Shown: piece by piece, positions 35,852 to 45,299 of the stretch
Layout of the letters: each line of letters opens with the position of its first letter
Numbering within the stretch: the stretch's first letter is position 1
Assembly: GCF_016864015.1 (NCBI RefSeq)
Contig: NZ_CP045067.1
Span: 531,001-595,000, forward strand
Length of the DNA stretch: 64,000 nt
Reading direction: 5' to 3'
Origin: Lacinutrix sp. WUR7
Lineage (GTDB): Bacteria; Bacteroidota; Bacteroidia; Flavobacteriales; Flavobacteriaceae
The notes under the pieces: generated by a model
Databases searched by the model: none
What the model was told of the DNA's origin: nothing
The model's input: the letters and a program-made list of their open reading frames with translations, nothing else
Program-made: the position numbers and the translations under genes

Positions 35852-38800
35852 CTACTGCTTAATAAAACGCTTGGTAGCAACGCTTCCATTTTCGTCTTCT
35901 ATGGTGATTAAATACATTCCTGTATTTAAATTAGATGTATTTATAGTAGACGATTTAGTTTCTAAAACCTTGGCTCCTAAAACAGAATACACTGTTGCTT
36001 GTTTTAGGTTATTCTTCATTTTAATATTTAAAACAGAAGATGTTGGATTTGGGTAGATTTTGATCTCATTTTCATTTAACTGAAAAGTACTAACTCCTAA
36101 TGTAAAATCATATTCATAAGCTCCCATATCTACAGTAGTATCTACGGTTCTATTATTTCCATTTATATCTGTAACGATATGCGCTGGTAAGGAAGCATTA
36201 CTTCCGGTATTTATTGCTGCAGATCCTGCACTTAATGTGAATTTATTATTTGTTGGATTCACAAACATAGGATCACTAGCAGATCCTCCAATCATTCCTA
36301 ACTCCACAATACTATTATTTACCACAGAAAACGAAGTTGTTATTGCTATTGGAAAACCTGTTCCTACTCCATTTCCGTATATAATACTATTTTCAACCGT
36401 ACTGTTCGATGCCTGATTCATAGTAATTACATTTTCATTAAACCCTGTGTTATTAGATAGTGTAGAATTTACTAATTCAAACTCTAGAGCTGAAGCATTC
36501 CCTGAAGTACTAGCCGACAAGAATAAACAAGCAGAACTATTTAGTGATGTATTATTATAAAACACACTATTTACAACAGATCCTTTTGCAAAAATTTGAT
36601 ACTGTTGCGAACCTGAAAACATCATTACTGGTAAATCTTGAGAATAGTTTTCTCTAATAATACAAGACTCAAAATCTACATCGTGTGTGACATGTTGTAA
36701 TCCGCAAGGAGAAAAAGCAGCATATACGGCTACACTAGTTCCTGTATTTTTTTCTAAAATAGAATTTTTAATAGAAGCTGTTAAGCTATCGCCATAAAGG
36801 TATGGATTCGCATAAATTGCGCCTCCTCTTAAATCATAAGATTGATCAATATCTGGAGTTGCACAATTGTTGTCTGTTGCGCCATTTGCATTACCACCAG
36901 TTATAGTAAAACCATCTACTAATACATTTTGCGCATTCCCTCTAATAGAAATTACGTGGTATGCATTATCTTGTCTTGTTGCTTCTGTATCTATAATATT
37001 GGCATTATCATCTGCATTTAAATCGCCACTTAAGATAGTTACATTTGTTTTTGGGTTTCTTTCTGAAACTAGCGTTTCTGTTGTATTAAAACCACCATAA
37101 ACTTTAACATCTCCAGGAATGGTAAATGTTGCTTTTCTAGGGTTTGCATTGGTAGTACTAGGATTATATAATCCTTGCGCCACCCATATTGGTGTTTCCA
37201 TTGTAGCTATTGCTAAAGCGTCTTCTAAATTCACAAAAGCATCCGTCCATGTGGAACCATCATTTAATCCTGTAGCAGCACCATTCACAAATAATACTGG
37301 ATTTACCGTTTGAAAAGTTCCGGTTGCTGAATATGTTCCTGAAGAAGATACACAAGAAGCTCTAACTATTATATCATACATTGTATTAGGATCTAATCCC
37401 GTAATTGTATAAGGATTGCTAACATTAGAAACATTCACAAAATTGGATGTTCCTGTAGGATTGTAACTAATATCCCATACCGTTTCTAATCCTCCAGCGG
37501 TCCATGACACATCTACTGTTGTAAATGTTTCATTCGAACTAACAATATTAGTTGGTATTCCTGAACAATCTAAATTACCATATTCATAAGCCCCCATATC
37601 TACGGTAGTATTCATAAAACGAGTTCTACCACTAATATCATTTAATATGGTACTTGGAATAAAACTATTATCTCCCGCGTCAATTGCTGGCGAACCAGTA
37701 TTTAATTGAAATAAGTTAATACCACTATTAATAAATAAAGGATCGACATTTGTTGCTCCCTGTTGTCCACCTTCTACAATACTATTAGAAACTACAGATC
37801 CAGAAGTAGTAATGGAGAAAGGAGTTGTACTTCCATTATCATAAATAATAGAATTTCTTATTTTACTGTTCGAAGCTTGTGCCATTTCAACAACACTTCC
37901 ATTAGCTCCAACATTATTAGCAAAAGTAGCATTTACAACAGTAACGTTCAAACCACCAGTATTTCCACTATTTGTAGTACTAGCTGCTAATGACAAACAA
38001 GATGCACCATTTAAAGATGTATTGTTATAAAATAAACTATTGGTTACAGTACCATACGCATTATAACCTTCCCCTGAAGATCCGTGATATTCAAAGGCTC
38101 CCGAATTTAAAGAGTAATTATTTGTAATTACACAGTTTGTAAAATTACCTCTAAAATATCTATTATGCGTTGCTGCATTTACTGGACCAAAGCCAGCAAA
38201 AACACTACCATATGTTGCTGAGTTTTTTTCTAAAACACAATTTTGAATGGTGGCAGTTACATTGTTTGAAGTAACCACAGGATTTAGAAATACAGCTGCT
38301 CCTCTTCTGTCTGAATATTGTGAATACACATATCCCCAAACATAATAACCACCATTAGCATTTCCACTCGAAATGGTAAACCCGTCTACAATTACATTTG
38401 CAATCGCTCCTTTCATACTTAAAACATGATATGCATTATCTTGTCTCGTAGCTTCATCATCTGTAATAACATCATTATCATCTCCTAATAAATCTCCACT
38501 TAAAATGGTAACATTATTAGTCACGTCTCTTTGTGAAACCGTAGTTTCCGAAGTATTAAAACCACCATAAAGTTTCGTTCCGTTTAATACTGTAAATGTT
38601 GCTTTTCTAGGATCTGCATTCGTAGTTGTTGGTATATAAGTTCCTTGTGCTACCCAAACCTGATCATTACCAGTAGCAATAGCCAAAGCATCTTCTAGAT
38701 GTGCAAAGGCATCACTCCAAGTGGTTCCATCATCTGCACCTGTTGCTGCATGATTAACATAAATAACACTTCCACTTAATGTGGTGAAATTTGTAGCTAA

Positions 38801-39133
38801 AGTCCAAGCCGTTGCAGTACCATTACAGTTTCCTTGCAAGTATACGTCATACGATGTGTTAGGAGTTAATCCAGTAATTGTTTGTGTATTTCCAGAAATA
38901 TTAGCGATATCTGTTCCAAAGGAAACAGGAAACCCAAATTGCACATATCGCAATGTCGTATCTGTAGAAGAAGAGGTCCAAGACACATCTGCAGCATTTG
39001 GCGCAATATTATAAACAGAAACATCTTCAGGCAAACAATTAGCCCTGTAAACATCCATAACATTGGAGATAGAAGATTCTGCGAAAGAATAGCTACTTAT
39101 AAATAGTAATAAGTAAAGTAAGCGTGTTTTCAT
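35852..39133 (-). CDS. T9SS-secreted protein with two fibronectin III and two beta-helix domains (1093 aa)
   Basis: The protein has a signal peptide (about 1-18), a fibronectin III domain (about 36-118, VSWTSSSTDTTLRYVQFG), a beta-helix starting VIYVNHAATGADDGTTWSDA and closing with VDMGAYEYG (about 520), a second fibronectin III domain (about 522-610), a second beta-helix starting LFVNGAATGLNDGSTWTDA and closing VDMGAYEYD (about 1010), and a type A sorting domain ending ATKRFIKQ. The two halves are clearly an internal duplication. Both helices end in the choice-of-anchor Q pattern (PAIDAGDN and AAINTGSN). Function is likely binding or modifying of extracellular glycans. It is transcribed from module E. 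Confidence 0.87.
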   Translation of the reverse strand: MKTRLLYLLLFISSYSFAESSISNVMDVYRANCLPEDVSVYNIAPNAADVSWTSSSTDTTLRYVQFGFPVSFGTDIANISGNTQTITGLTPNTSYDVYLQGNCNGTATAWTLATNFTTLSGSVIYVNHAATGADDGTTWSDAFAHLEDALAIATGNDQVWVAQGTYIPTTTNADPRKATFTVLNGTKLYGGFNTSETTVSQRDVTNNVTILSGDLLGDDNDVITDDEATRQDNAYHVLSMKGAIANVIVDGFTISSGNANGGYYVWGYVYSQYSDRRGAAVFLNPVVTSNNVTATIQNCVLEKNSATYGSVFAGFGPVNAATHNRYFRGNFTNCVITNNYSLNSGAFEYHGSSGEGYNAYGTVTNSLFYNNTSLNGASCLSLAASTTNSGNTGGLNVTVVNATFANNVGANGSVVEMAQASNSKIRNSIIYDNGSTTPFSITTSGSVVSNSIVEGGQQGATNVDPLFINSGINLFQLNTGSPAIDAGDNSFIPSTILNDISGRTRFMNTTVDMGAYEYGNLDCSGIPTNIVSSNETFTTVDVSWTAGGLETVWDISYNPTGTSNFVNVSNVSNPYTITGLDPNTMYDIIVRASCVSSSGTYSATGTFQTVNPVLFVNGAATGLNDGSTWTDAFVNLEDALAIATMETPIWVAQGLYNPSTTNANPRKATFTIPGDVKVYGGFNTTETLVSERNPKTNVTILSGDLNADDNANIIDTEATRQDNAYHVISIRGNAQNVLVDGFTITGGNANGATDNNCATPDIDQSYDLRGGAIYANPYLYGDSLTASIKNSILEKNTGTSVAVYAAFSPCGLQHVTHDVDFESCIIRENYSQDLPVMMFSGSQQYQIFAKGSVVNSVFYNNTSLNSSACLFLSASTSGNASALEFELVNSTLSNNTGFNENVITMNQASNSTVENSIIYGNGVGTGFPIAITTSFSVVNNSIVELGMIGGSASDPMFVNPTNNKFTLSAGSAAINTGSNASLPAHIVTDINGNNRTVDTTVDMGAYEYDFTLGVSTFQLNENEIKIYPNPTSSVLNIKMKNNLKQATVYSVLGAKVLETKSSTINTSNLNTGMYLITIEDENGSVATKRFIKQ

Positions 39134-39159
39134 AATAAATAAGTTTATAGTTTATGAAA

Positions 39160-39228
39160 CAAAACTACAAGTGAAGTCTATGAAAAAATGAAACCAATTT
39201 CTGAAACACCGTTTTCAACTTCTAAACT
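39160..39228 (-). promoter_or_regulatory. LytTR-type operator and promoter module, copy E
   Basis: Half-sites AGAAGTTG (39216-39223) and AGAAATTG (39195-39202) are 21 bp apart; the -7 box TAGTTTTG is at 39160-39167, 30 bp from the block. It is the first of the five tandem modules, lying just beyond the sensor kinase gene. Confidence 0.78.
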
Positions 39229-39262
39229 AAAAAACCTAATAAACATCTTACTTACAAGGTTT
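39229..39262 (-). terminator. Imperfect terminator after the propeller kinase gene
   Basis: On the minus strand AAACCT pairs with AGGTTT, with a looser inner stem (GTAAGT with TTTAT), followed by T6. It abuts operator copy E, in the same arrangement as the other modules, but lies about 130 bp from the kinase stop. The gap 39263-39394 holds nothing I recognise. Confidence 0.5.
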
Positions 39263-39394
39263 AAACAAAAATATTTTACACTATTTGGTATTCTTTTTAC
39301 AAGAGAAGTTATGTCCTGTTTAGTCTGGGGTTCTTTTCGTGAAGTTTGCAGAAACCTTATTACTTTAAAACGTATTAAAAATAAAAAGTCTCGT

Positions 39395-42319
39395 TTAATC
39401 TATTGTAAATGGAATGATAACATCTACTTGTGTTCCGATAGGATTTTCACCATCAAACAAATCAATAATAGTGACACCTACCTGTTTTTCTTTTCCGTAG
39501 TTTAATAATGCTAAACGATCTTGTGTTGCTTTGGTAGCAAAAGACGCATGCTTTTTACGTCCGCGATTTTTAATCTTATCGGCTTGTTCGCGTCCTACAC
39601 CATTATCAATAATAACACATTTTATGGTATTAGTCGCTAGATGGATATGGAAACTAATTTCTAGTTTCCTATCTGTTTTACGGTGTAACAATCCGTGTTT
39701 TAAAGCATTTTCTACATAAGGCTGAATTAGCATGGTTGGGATATATACCAAATTAGGGTTTAAATCTCCAGTAGCAGTAATTGCATAACTTAGCTTATCC
39801 TCAAAACGTAGTTTCTCTAATTCCAAATACATTTCTAAGCAATTAATCTCTTCTTGTAATGTGATCTTTCCTCTTGTACTATGGCTTAAATACGTTCGAA
39901 TTAAATCGGCAAACTTCCCTAAATACTCACTTGCTAGTCTACTTTTATTTAAAACAATATAATCTTGAATAGAATTAAGTGCATTGAAGATAAAATGCGG
40001 ATTCATTTGTGACCGCAAATTCTCTAATTTTAAAGCGATTAATTCGTTATCTAAAGAGAGTTGTTTTATCTCTAATTGTTTTGCCTTTTCTTTATTTTTC
40101 AACTTCCTTTTATAGTAAAAAACAATAAGACTTATTATGGATAAACTATAGAACAAAATAAACCACCATTTTTTCCAAAAGGGTAATTTTATATGTAGTT
40201 TAATACTTTTAATTCCATTATCACTAACCTCTTTATCATTTGTAGGACGTACTTGAAACGTATATTTACCTGCAGGCAAACTACTATATTTTATGCTATT
40301 TATGTCTAAATCTGTAGTAATCCAATTTTCATTATATCCTAACAAACGGTATTGATAGGTTTTATTTTTATTATATAGAATACCATTCACATTAAAACCA
40401 AATTGTATCGCATTCTGATTATAATCTAAATCATAATCGGTTGTTAGCTCTACTGATTTTTCATTGATTTTTATGTCGGTAAAATAAATTTCTGGGAATG
40501 AAATGGTTTTAAATACTTTATCCTTATCAAAAGAAAAAACACCTTTATTTGAAGACAAGACCACTTGATTCTTTAAAATTTCAATACCAGATATTTTATA
40601 AGACAATATACCGTCTGTTTCTGTTAAATTCTTAAACGTCTTCAAATCGGCATTAAACAATTGCAGCCCATTTGGAGTTGCTATCCAAACAGAATTTTGA
40701 TTTCCCTTTAAGTATGTAATTTGATTAGAAAGCAACCCGTTTTCTGTAGAATAGCGTGCAATAACTTGATTATCTCGTATCGCTAATATTCCATTTTTAA
40801 AGGTACCAACCCAAACGATGCCGTCTGCAGTTTCTGTAATAGAGATAGCCGAAATTTCTTTACCTTCATATTGTATGGTTGTCGCTTTTAAAGCATCATC
40901 TAACACTAATAAATTATCTACAAAACCAATAAAAACAGTATTATTTCTAGAACTAGCATGTGTAGTATACACTCGTTTATCTCTTGAATATATTTTTACT
41001 ATTTCAGAATCTTCATTTAAAAAACACAATCTTATGTACGTTCCAAACAATGTTGTATTTGCATCTAAACGAGAAAAACTTTTTACACCTTTAAAATCTC
41101 CTTTTCTTGTTGCCAACAAGGAGTTATTATTTACAAAATAAGAACCATCATCTGTACTAACATAACTATGTGTTCGCTTTGGGTTATATTGAATAGCAGA
41201 TACTTTATTATTTAAAAAAGAAGATGTTTTGTAAGCAGAAGTATTTACATTAAGGAAACCTACTTGTCCCGCTTTAGAGCCAAAAAAGACTACGGAATCA
41301 TTTACTTTGTTAATAGCCATGATATCGTTGCTTTTTTCAGGCAACATATGCTTTACCACTTCAATATTAGGTATTAAATAAATACCATTGGCAAGTGTGG
41401 TTACCCAATAATTATGATCTTTATCTATAAGAACATCCGTAACTATTTCCTCTTTTAAAATTTGTCTTTTTAGCTGGAATTCTTCTTTATCATTTTCATA
41501 AATAAAAATTCCTTTATTGGTTAAAACCCATAAATCATTATGAATTACTTTTATAGAAATAATTCTTAGATCTGTTAAAAGTTCTAATCCTTTAATTAAG
41601 GTAGTAGTGCCTGCTTTTAGGTTTATACTTCTAAATGTATTTTTAAAATGAAACTGTTGTGAAAAAAATAAAGTACCGTTTAATTCAAACACATACGTTT
41701 GTCCTTGTGCTGTAGATAGTCCGTTAGCATCTCTATAATTAACATTAAACAAAAAATCACGGGTCTCTTTTAGGTCTTTATCTAAGATTTTAATGGTCTT
41801 AAAACTCATAATTAGATATGCGTCTTTTAAGGATAACAATTGATTTCCTCCTTCGTCAATTATCTGTTTTAAAAGAATCTTCTTGGACAATAAATCAACA
41901 ACATAAAAAGCCCTATTAGTAGTGATTAAAACCTTATTATTATTCACTTCAAAATTTGCAAGCTGCCCTTTTAATTCTTCTTTTAAATCTATAAAAGTAA
42001 CTAGTTGATTATTTTCAACATAAAAGAATTGTCCTGAAATATTGGTACACCAAACGCGTCCTTGCGCATCTTCAAAAAGTCCAAAAACCGACAAGCCTCG
42101 TTTTTCTGGATTGGAATATTGTGTATAGGTTATACCATCATATCGATACAAACCACTATCGGAAGCGAGCCAAATAAAACCTTTAGGATCTTCTAAAATA
42201 CCATAGAATTCAATATCTGGTAACCCATCTTTTTCAGTAATATGAATAGACACAGGCTCTTGCGCATAGGTTATGCGGAAAAACAACAGAAAGAATATAA
42301 AAAGTAGGTTTTTATTCAA
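39395..42319 (-). CDS. Two-component sensor: regulator-propeller, Y_Y_Y and LytS-type histidine kinase
   Basis: The 974-residue protein has a signal peptide (about 1-19), then a periplasmic beta-propeller made of two-component regulator propeller repeats (ITEKDGLPDIEFYGILEDPK, GFIWLASDSGLYRYDG, TADGIVWVGTFKNGILAI, NSVWIATPNGLQLFN). A Y_Y_Y domain follows at about 640-725 (YQYRLLGYNENWITTD). After a membrane segment near 732-750 comes a LytS-type kinase: NPHFIFNALNSIQDYI with His775, and the ATP-binding VENALKHG and DNGVGREQ. In hybrid relatives this sensor layout reads polysaccharide breakdown products, but here no regulator is fused; the partner is the LytTR gene just upstream, 108 bp away. 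The ligand is unknown. Confidence 0.9.
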   Translation of the reverse strand: MNKNLLFIFFLLFFRITYAQEPVSIHITEKDGLPDIEFYGILEDPKGFIWLASDSGLYRYDGITYTQYSNPEKRGLSVFGLFEDAQGRVWCTNISGQFFYVENNQLVTFIDLKEELKGQLANFEVNNNKVLITTNRAFYVVDLLSKKILLKQIIDEGGNQLLSLKDAYLIMSFKTIKILDKDLKETRDFLFNVNYRDANGLSTAQGQTYVFELNGTLFFSQQFHFKNTFRSINLKAGTTTLIKGLELLTDLRIISIKVIHNDLWVLTNKGIFIYENDKEEFQLKRQILKEEIVTDVLIDKDHNYWVTTLANGIYLIPNIEVVKHMLPEKSNDIMAINKVNDSVVFFGSKAGQVGFLNVNTSAYKTSSFLNNKVSAIQYNPKRTHSYVSTDDGSYFVNNNSLLATRKGDFKGVKSFSRLDANTTLFGTYIRLCFLNEDSEIVKIYSRDKRVYTTHASSRNNTVFIGFVDNLLVLDDALKATTIQYEGKEISAISITETADGIVWVGTFKNGILAIRDNQVIARYSTENGLLSNQITYLKGNQNSVWIATPNGLQLFNADLKTFKNLTETDGILSYKISGIEILKNQVVLSSNKGVFSFDKDKVFKTISFPEIYFTDIKINEKSVELTTDYDLDYNQNAIQFGFNVNGILYNKNKTYQYRLLGYNENWITTDLDINSIKYSSLPAGKYTFQVRPTNDKEVSDNGIKSIKLHIKLPFWKKWWFILFYSLSIISLIVFYYKRKLKNKEKAKQLEIKQLSLDNELIALKLENLRSQMNPHFIFNALNSIQDYIVLNKSRLASEYLGKFADLIRTYLSHSTRGKITLQEEINCLEMYLELEKLRFEDKLSYAITATGDLNPNLVYIPTMLIQPYVENALKHGLLHRKTDRKLEISFHIHLATNTIKCVIIDNGVGREQADKIKNRGRKKHASFATKATQDRLALLNYGKEKQVGVTIIDLFDGENPIGTQVDVIIPFTID

Positions 42320-42328
42320 GATCTAGGA

Positions 42329-42370
42329 ATTGTAGATAAAGCTACAATAAAATATACTTTAAAAGTATAT
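42329..42370 (-). promoter_or_regulatory. Two inverted repeats before the propeller kinase gene
   Basis: A hairpin ATTGTAG / CTACAAT (42329-42335 and 42342-42348) sits 9 bp before the kinase start, and next to it is a 19-bp palindrome ATATACTTT-A-AAAGTATAT (42352-42370). The first could affect translation; the second has the look of a dimeric repressor site. No promoter box is clear in this 108-bp gap. Confidence 0.4.
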
Positions 42371-42427
42371 ATCTAACTCTTAAAAAAATATTTCTATTAT
42401 AGAATCGTTATTAAGGAATAAAAAAGG

Positions 42428-43180
42428 CTACCCTATATTCTGAACAATGGTCAAGAATTCTTCTTTTTTATCATTAGAAATAGATACGGTTTTATCATTT
42501 TCCATGACAATATATCCACCTTCTTTTTTAATATATTCTTTGATATAGGAAAGATTTATAAGGTGGGAACGGTGTGGACGATAGAATGTCTTTAGTTCCT
42601 GAAGAATATCTACAAAAAATTTCAATGGCTTACTTACCAAAATGCTACCATAAGTAACCGTAGAAACATTGGTGTACATTCCATCTGCTTCTAGCATAAT
42701 AATATCTGTAAAATTAACAAACTTAATCCCATCTGCATTTGGCAATCCTATTTTTTTAAAGTTGGAATCTTGCAAGCTCGCTTTCAATTCTGTTAGGCGT
42801 TTATTGATTTGAGTATTACCCAAAAAGGCAACTGCTTTATCTACTGCTGCTTTTACCTGACTTGGTCTTACGGGTTTTAATAAATAATCTATTGCAGAAA
42901 GTTGAAAAGCTTGTATGGCATATTCACTATATGCTGTTGTGAAAATAACCTCAAAATTATGTACTTCTTTTTCAATGAAATTTAAAATCTCTAAACCAGA
43001 ATGTTCAGGCATTTCTATGTCTAAAAAAACAATACTTGGTTGTTCTTTTTTTATAAGTGCTACTCCAGAAAGCAAATCTTCTGCTTCAAAAATTTCTGTA
43101 ATTTTCGGACAATTTTCTTCTACTAAAATACGTAGAACTTGCCTTGCTTTTTTTTCGTCATCAATTATAAGTGCCTTCAT
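42428..43180 (-). CDS. LytTR-family response regulator
   Basis: The 250-residue protein has a receiver domain (1-120) with the acidic pocket Asp7/Asp8, the phosphoacceptor Asp54 in VFLDIEMPEHSG, Thr in FTTAYSEYA and Lys in LLKPVRPS. The LytTR DNA-binding domain covers about 145-245: GIKFVNFTDIIMLEADGMYT, then FYRPHRSHLINLSYIKEYIK. LytTR domains bind pairs of imperfect direct repeats about two helical turns apart. It sits between two LytS-type kinases on the same strand (87 and 108 bp gaps), so both probably phosphorylate it. I propose that it recognises the AGAARTTG pairs at the five secreted-protein promoters nearby. Confidence 0.92.
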   Translation of the reverse strand: MKALIIDDEKKARQVLRILVEENCPKITEIFEAEDLLSGVALIKKEQPSIVFLDIEMPEHSGLEILNFIEKEVHNFEVIFTTAYSEYAIQAFQLSAIDYLLKPVRPSQVKAAVDKAVAFLGNTQINKRLTELKASLQDSNFKKIGLPNADGIKFVNFTDIIMLEADGMYTNVSTVTYGSILVSKPLKFFVDILQELKTFYRPHRSHLINLSYIKEYIKKEGGYIVMENDKTVSISNDKKEEFLTIVQNIG

Positions 43181-43267
43181 TGGGTATCTTTATTGTTTTA
43201 ATAAGTAAAATGTAATAGTTAGGAACGCTCTAGTTTTAATTCAAAATTTACTCTAACGTGTTCCAAA

Positions 43268-45244
43268 CTATTGTTTTAGAATTGGTATTTTTAAAATAAC
43301 TTTTGTTCCAGTAGCATGATTATTTTCGTACAAGTCGATAATAGCAACGCCTATCTTTTTTTCACGACCATAATTTAATAAATCTAAACGCTCTGTCGTT
43401 GCTTTTAAGGCAAAAGATTTGTGATGTGATTCTCTTTTACTAGTAATTTCTTTAGACTTTTCTCTTCCTATTCCATTATCTTCAATACTACATTCTATAG
43501 TTTTATTAATAGGCTTCCCTATGGAAATCTTCAGTTTTCTATTATCTTTTTTATGCAATAAACCATGTTTTAAAGCATTTTCTACATACGGTTGAATTAG
43601 CATGGTTGGAATATGTATCTCATCTAAATTAGCTGCTTCATCTACTTCAAAAACATATTCTAGTTTTTCTTCGAAACGTAATTTTTCTAATTGCAAATAG
43701 AGGTTTAAATTATGAACTTCCTCTGGAATGGAAATAAATCCAGTATCGCTAAAATGAAGATAATTACGAATTAAATCGGCAAATTTCCCTAAGTAATCAC
43801 TGGCTAGATTTTTCTTATTTAAAACAATATAATCCTGAATAGAGTTTAAGGCATTAAATATAAAATGCGGATTCATTTGTGCTTTCAATGCTTTTAATTC
43901 GGAATCTCTATATTGCTTTTCAATGGCTAAACGTTTCTGTGTTTCCTTAAGTTCTATGGTTACTAATTCGGCTTTCTTTTTTGCTTTCAATCGACTAAAG
44001 TAAAATACCGATGCTAGCAATATTAAGCCTGCAATAACTAAAACCCCTAGAAACAAGTTTCTATTTTTCTGACTTTCTAGTTTTGAAATAACCACTTGCT
44101 GTTCTGCTTTTTCTTTTTCGCGTTTTGTTTTTTCGGTTTCGTATTTTATTTCAATATCCGCAATAGCATTAAGCTTTTCTATACCATGAATAGAGTCCTT
44201 TATATTTTGGTGTTTATTATAATAATCAAACGCTTTTTTGTAATCTTTTTTTGCATAATACAATTCATAGAGTCCTTTAAAACTTTTTTTAAGGGAATTA
44301 ATATTATCGTTTTTTTTCATGCTATCATGAGCCTTTAAAAAATAACGCTCAGCATCCTCATATTTTTCCCAACGTAAAAAGTTGTAAGCAATATTATGAT
44401 TCATATCTATAACTTTACTTTTAAGACTTAACGAAGTATATAAATCTAATGCTTGTAGGTAATAATTATGTGCTTTCTCATTGTTATCCATATAAGAATA
44501 CAATGCTCCTAAACTAGATTTTAACCCCGCTAGACTTCTAGGTCGTGTTACCTTTTTCTCAGCTTCTAAAGCAAAGGATAATGCTTTTTTAAATTCCTTT
44601 TTTTGCCTGTAGCTATTTGTTAAATTAATACATATTCTACCTATTATACTATTATTTTCTTGTGCTTTTGGGTCGTTATAAACTTCCAGATAATAGTCTA
44701 TAGCTTTATCAAATTCATTAATTTCAGCATATAATGCGCCAATATTCATTTTAAGCCACAACGCATTTGTATATTTGTCTTCATCTTTTTCTAGATATGC
44801 AACGACTTCCTTAAAAGTTTTTAACGCATTGGTATAATCTCCTTTTTCTTGAAGCACCATGGCCTTGCTATTTTTAATAATAGCAACTCCATAGTCGTCG
44901 TTAATGGACCTATACAGCGCAATTGCTTGATCAAAATTTAACAACGCCGAATCGAGCTTTTTTACATCGCTATAATATTCAGATAGTTCTCTTAATGCTC
45001 TTGCTTTATTTATAGTACTGTTGGAAGCTTCGCTTGCTTGTAAATATATTTTTATGAAATGTAAATGAATCTCAGAATTTGCACTTCTATACGTCTTTGT
45101 TACTTCTTTTAATTTCTCTAGTTTTAAACTATCATTATTAATGGCAAACAATAGTGTTTCTACGCTATCAATTTGTTTCTCTTGTTGTGAAAAACTCCAT
45201 TGAAAAACAAATAATGCTATAAGCAGTGGTAGTATTCTTTTCAT
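43268..45244 (-). CDS. TPR-containing LytS-type sensor histidine kinase
   Basis: The 658-residue protein has a signal peptide (about 1-19), about seven tetratricopeptide repeats across 60-360 (ALLNFDQAIALYRSINDDYG, AIDYYLEVYNDPKAQ, KAFDYYNKHQNIKDS), a coiled-coil, one membrane segment at about 397-415 (LFLGVLVIAGLILLASVFYF), a second short coiled-coil and a LytS kinase domain: NPHFIFNALNSIQDYI with His460, VENALKHG and DNGIGREK. The kinase domain is very close to that of the propeller sensor, pointing to duplication. TPR domains usually bind peptides or proteins, so the two sensors likely read different signals. A weak copy of the shared operator lies upstream, which suggests feedback control. 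Confidence 0.9.
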   Translation of the reverse strand: MKRILPLLIALFVFQWSFSQQEKQIDSVETLLFAINNDSLKLEKLKEVTKTYRSANSEIHLHFIKIYLQASEASNSTINKARALRELSEYYSDVKKLDSALLNFDQAIALYRSINDDYGVAIIKNSKAMVLQEKGDYTNALKTFKEVVAYLEKDEDKYTNALWLKMNIGALYAEINEFDKAIDYYLEVYNDPKAQENNSIIGRICINLTNSYRQKKEFKKALSFALEAEKKVTRPRSLAGLKSSLGALYSYMDNNEKAHNYYLQALDLYTSLSLKSKVIDMNHNIAYNFLRWEKYEDAERYFLKAHDSMKKNDNINSLKKSFKGLYELYYAKKDYKKAFDYYNKHQNIKDSIHGIEKLNAIADIEIKYETEKTKREKEKAEQQVVISKLESQKNRNLFLGVLVIAGLILLASVFYFSRLKAKKKAELVTIELKETQKRLAIEKQYRDSELKALKAQMNPHFIFNALNSIQDYIVLNKKNLASDYLGKFADLIRNYLHFSDTGFISIPEEVHNLNLYLQLEKLRFEEKLEYVFEVDEAANLDEIHIPTMLIQPYVENALKHGLLHKKDNRKLKISIGKPINKTIECSIEDNGIGREKSKEITSKRESHHKSFALKATTERLDLLNYGREKKIGVAIIDLYENNHATGTKVILKIPILKQ

Positions 45245-45299
45245 TTATGTTGGATATATTGTAAAAATGAAAAAAATATTAGAAGCACCACCTTTTCAT

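Noticed and set aside
34536-39106. Plus-strand frames of 60-126 residues opposite the T9SS protein genes
   Set aside because: They lie within well-supported genes of the other strand, mirror their repeats, and show no domain or promoter.
35852-39133. Pectate lyase activity for the beta-helix proteins
   Set aside because: The beta-helix fold is recognisable, but I can see no conserved Asp/Arg active-site set; fold similarity alone does not support an enzyme name.
39263-39394. A further gene or decayed cassette between operator E and the propeller kinase
   Set aside because: There is no open frame with a signal peptide or a sorting-domain remnant in this stretch.
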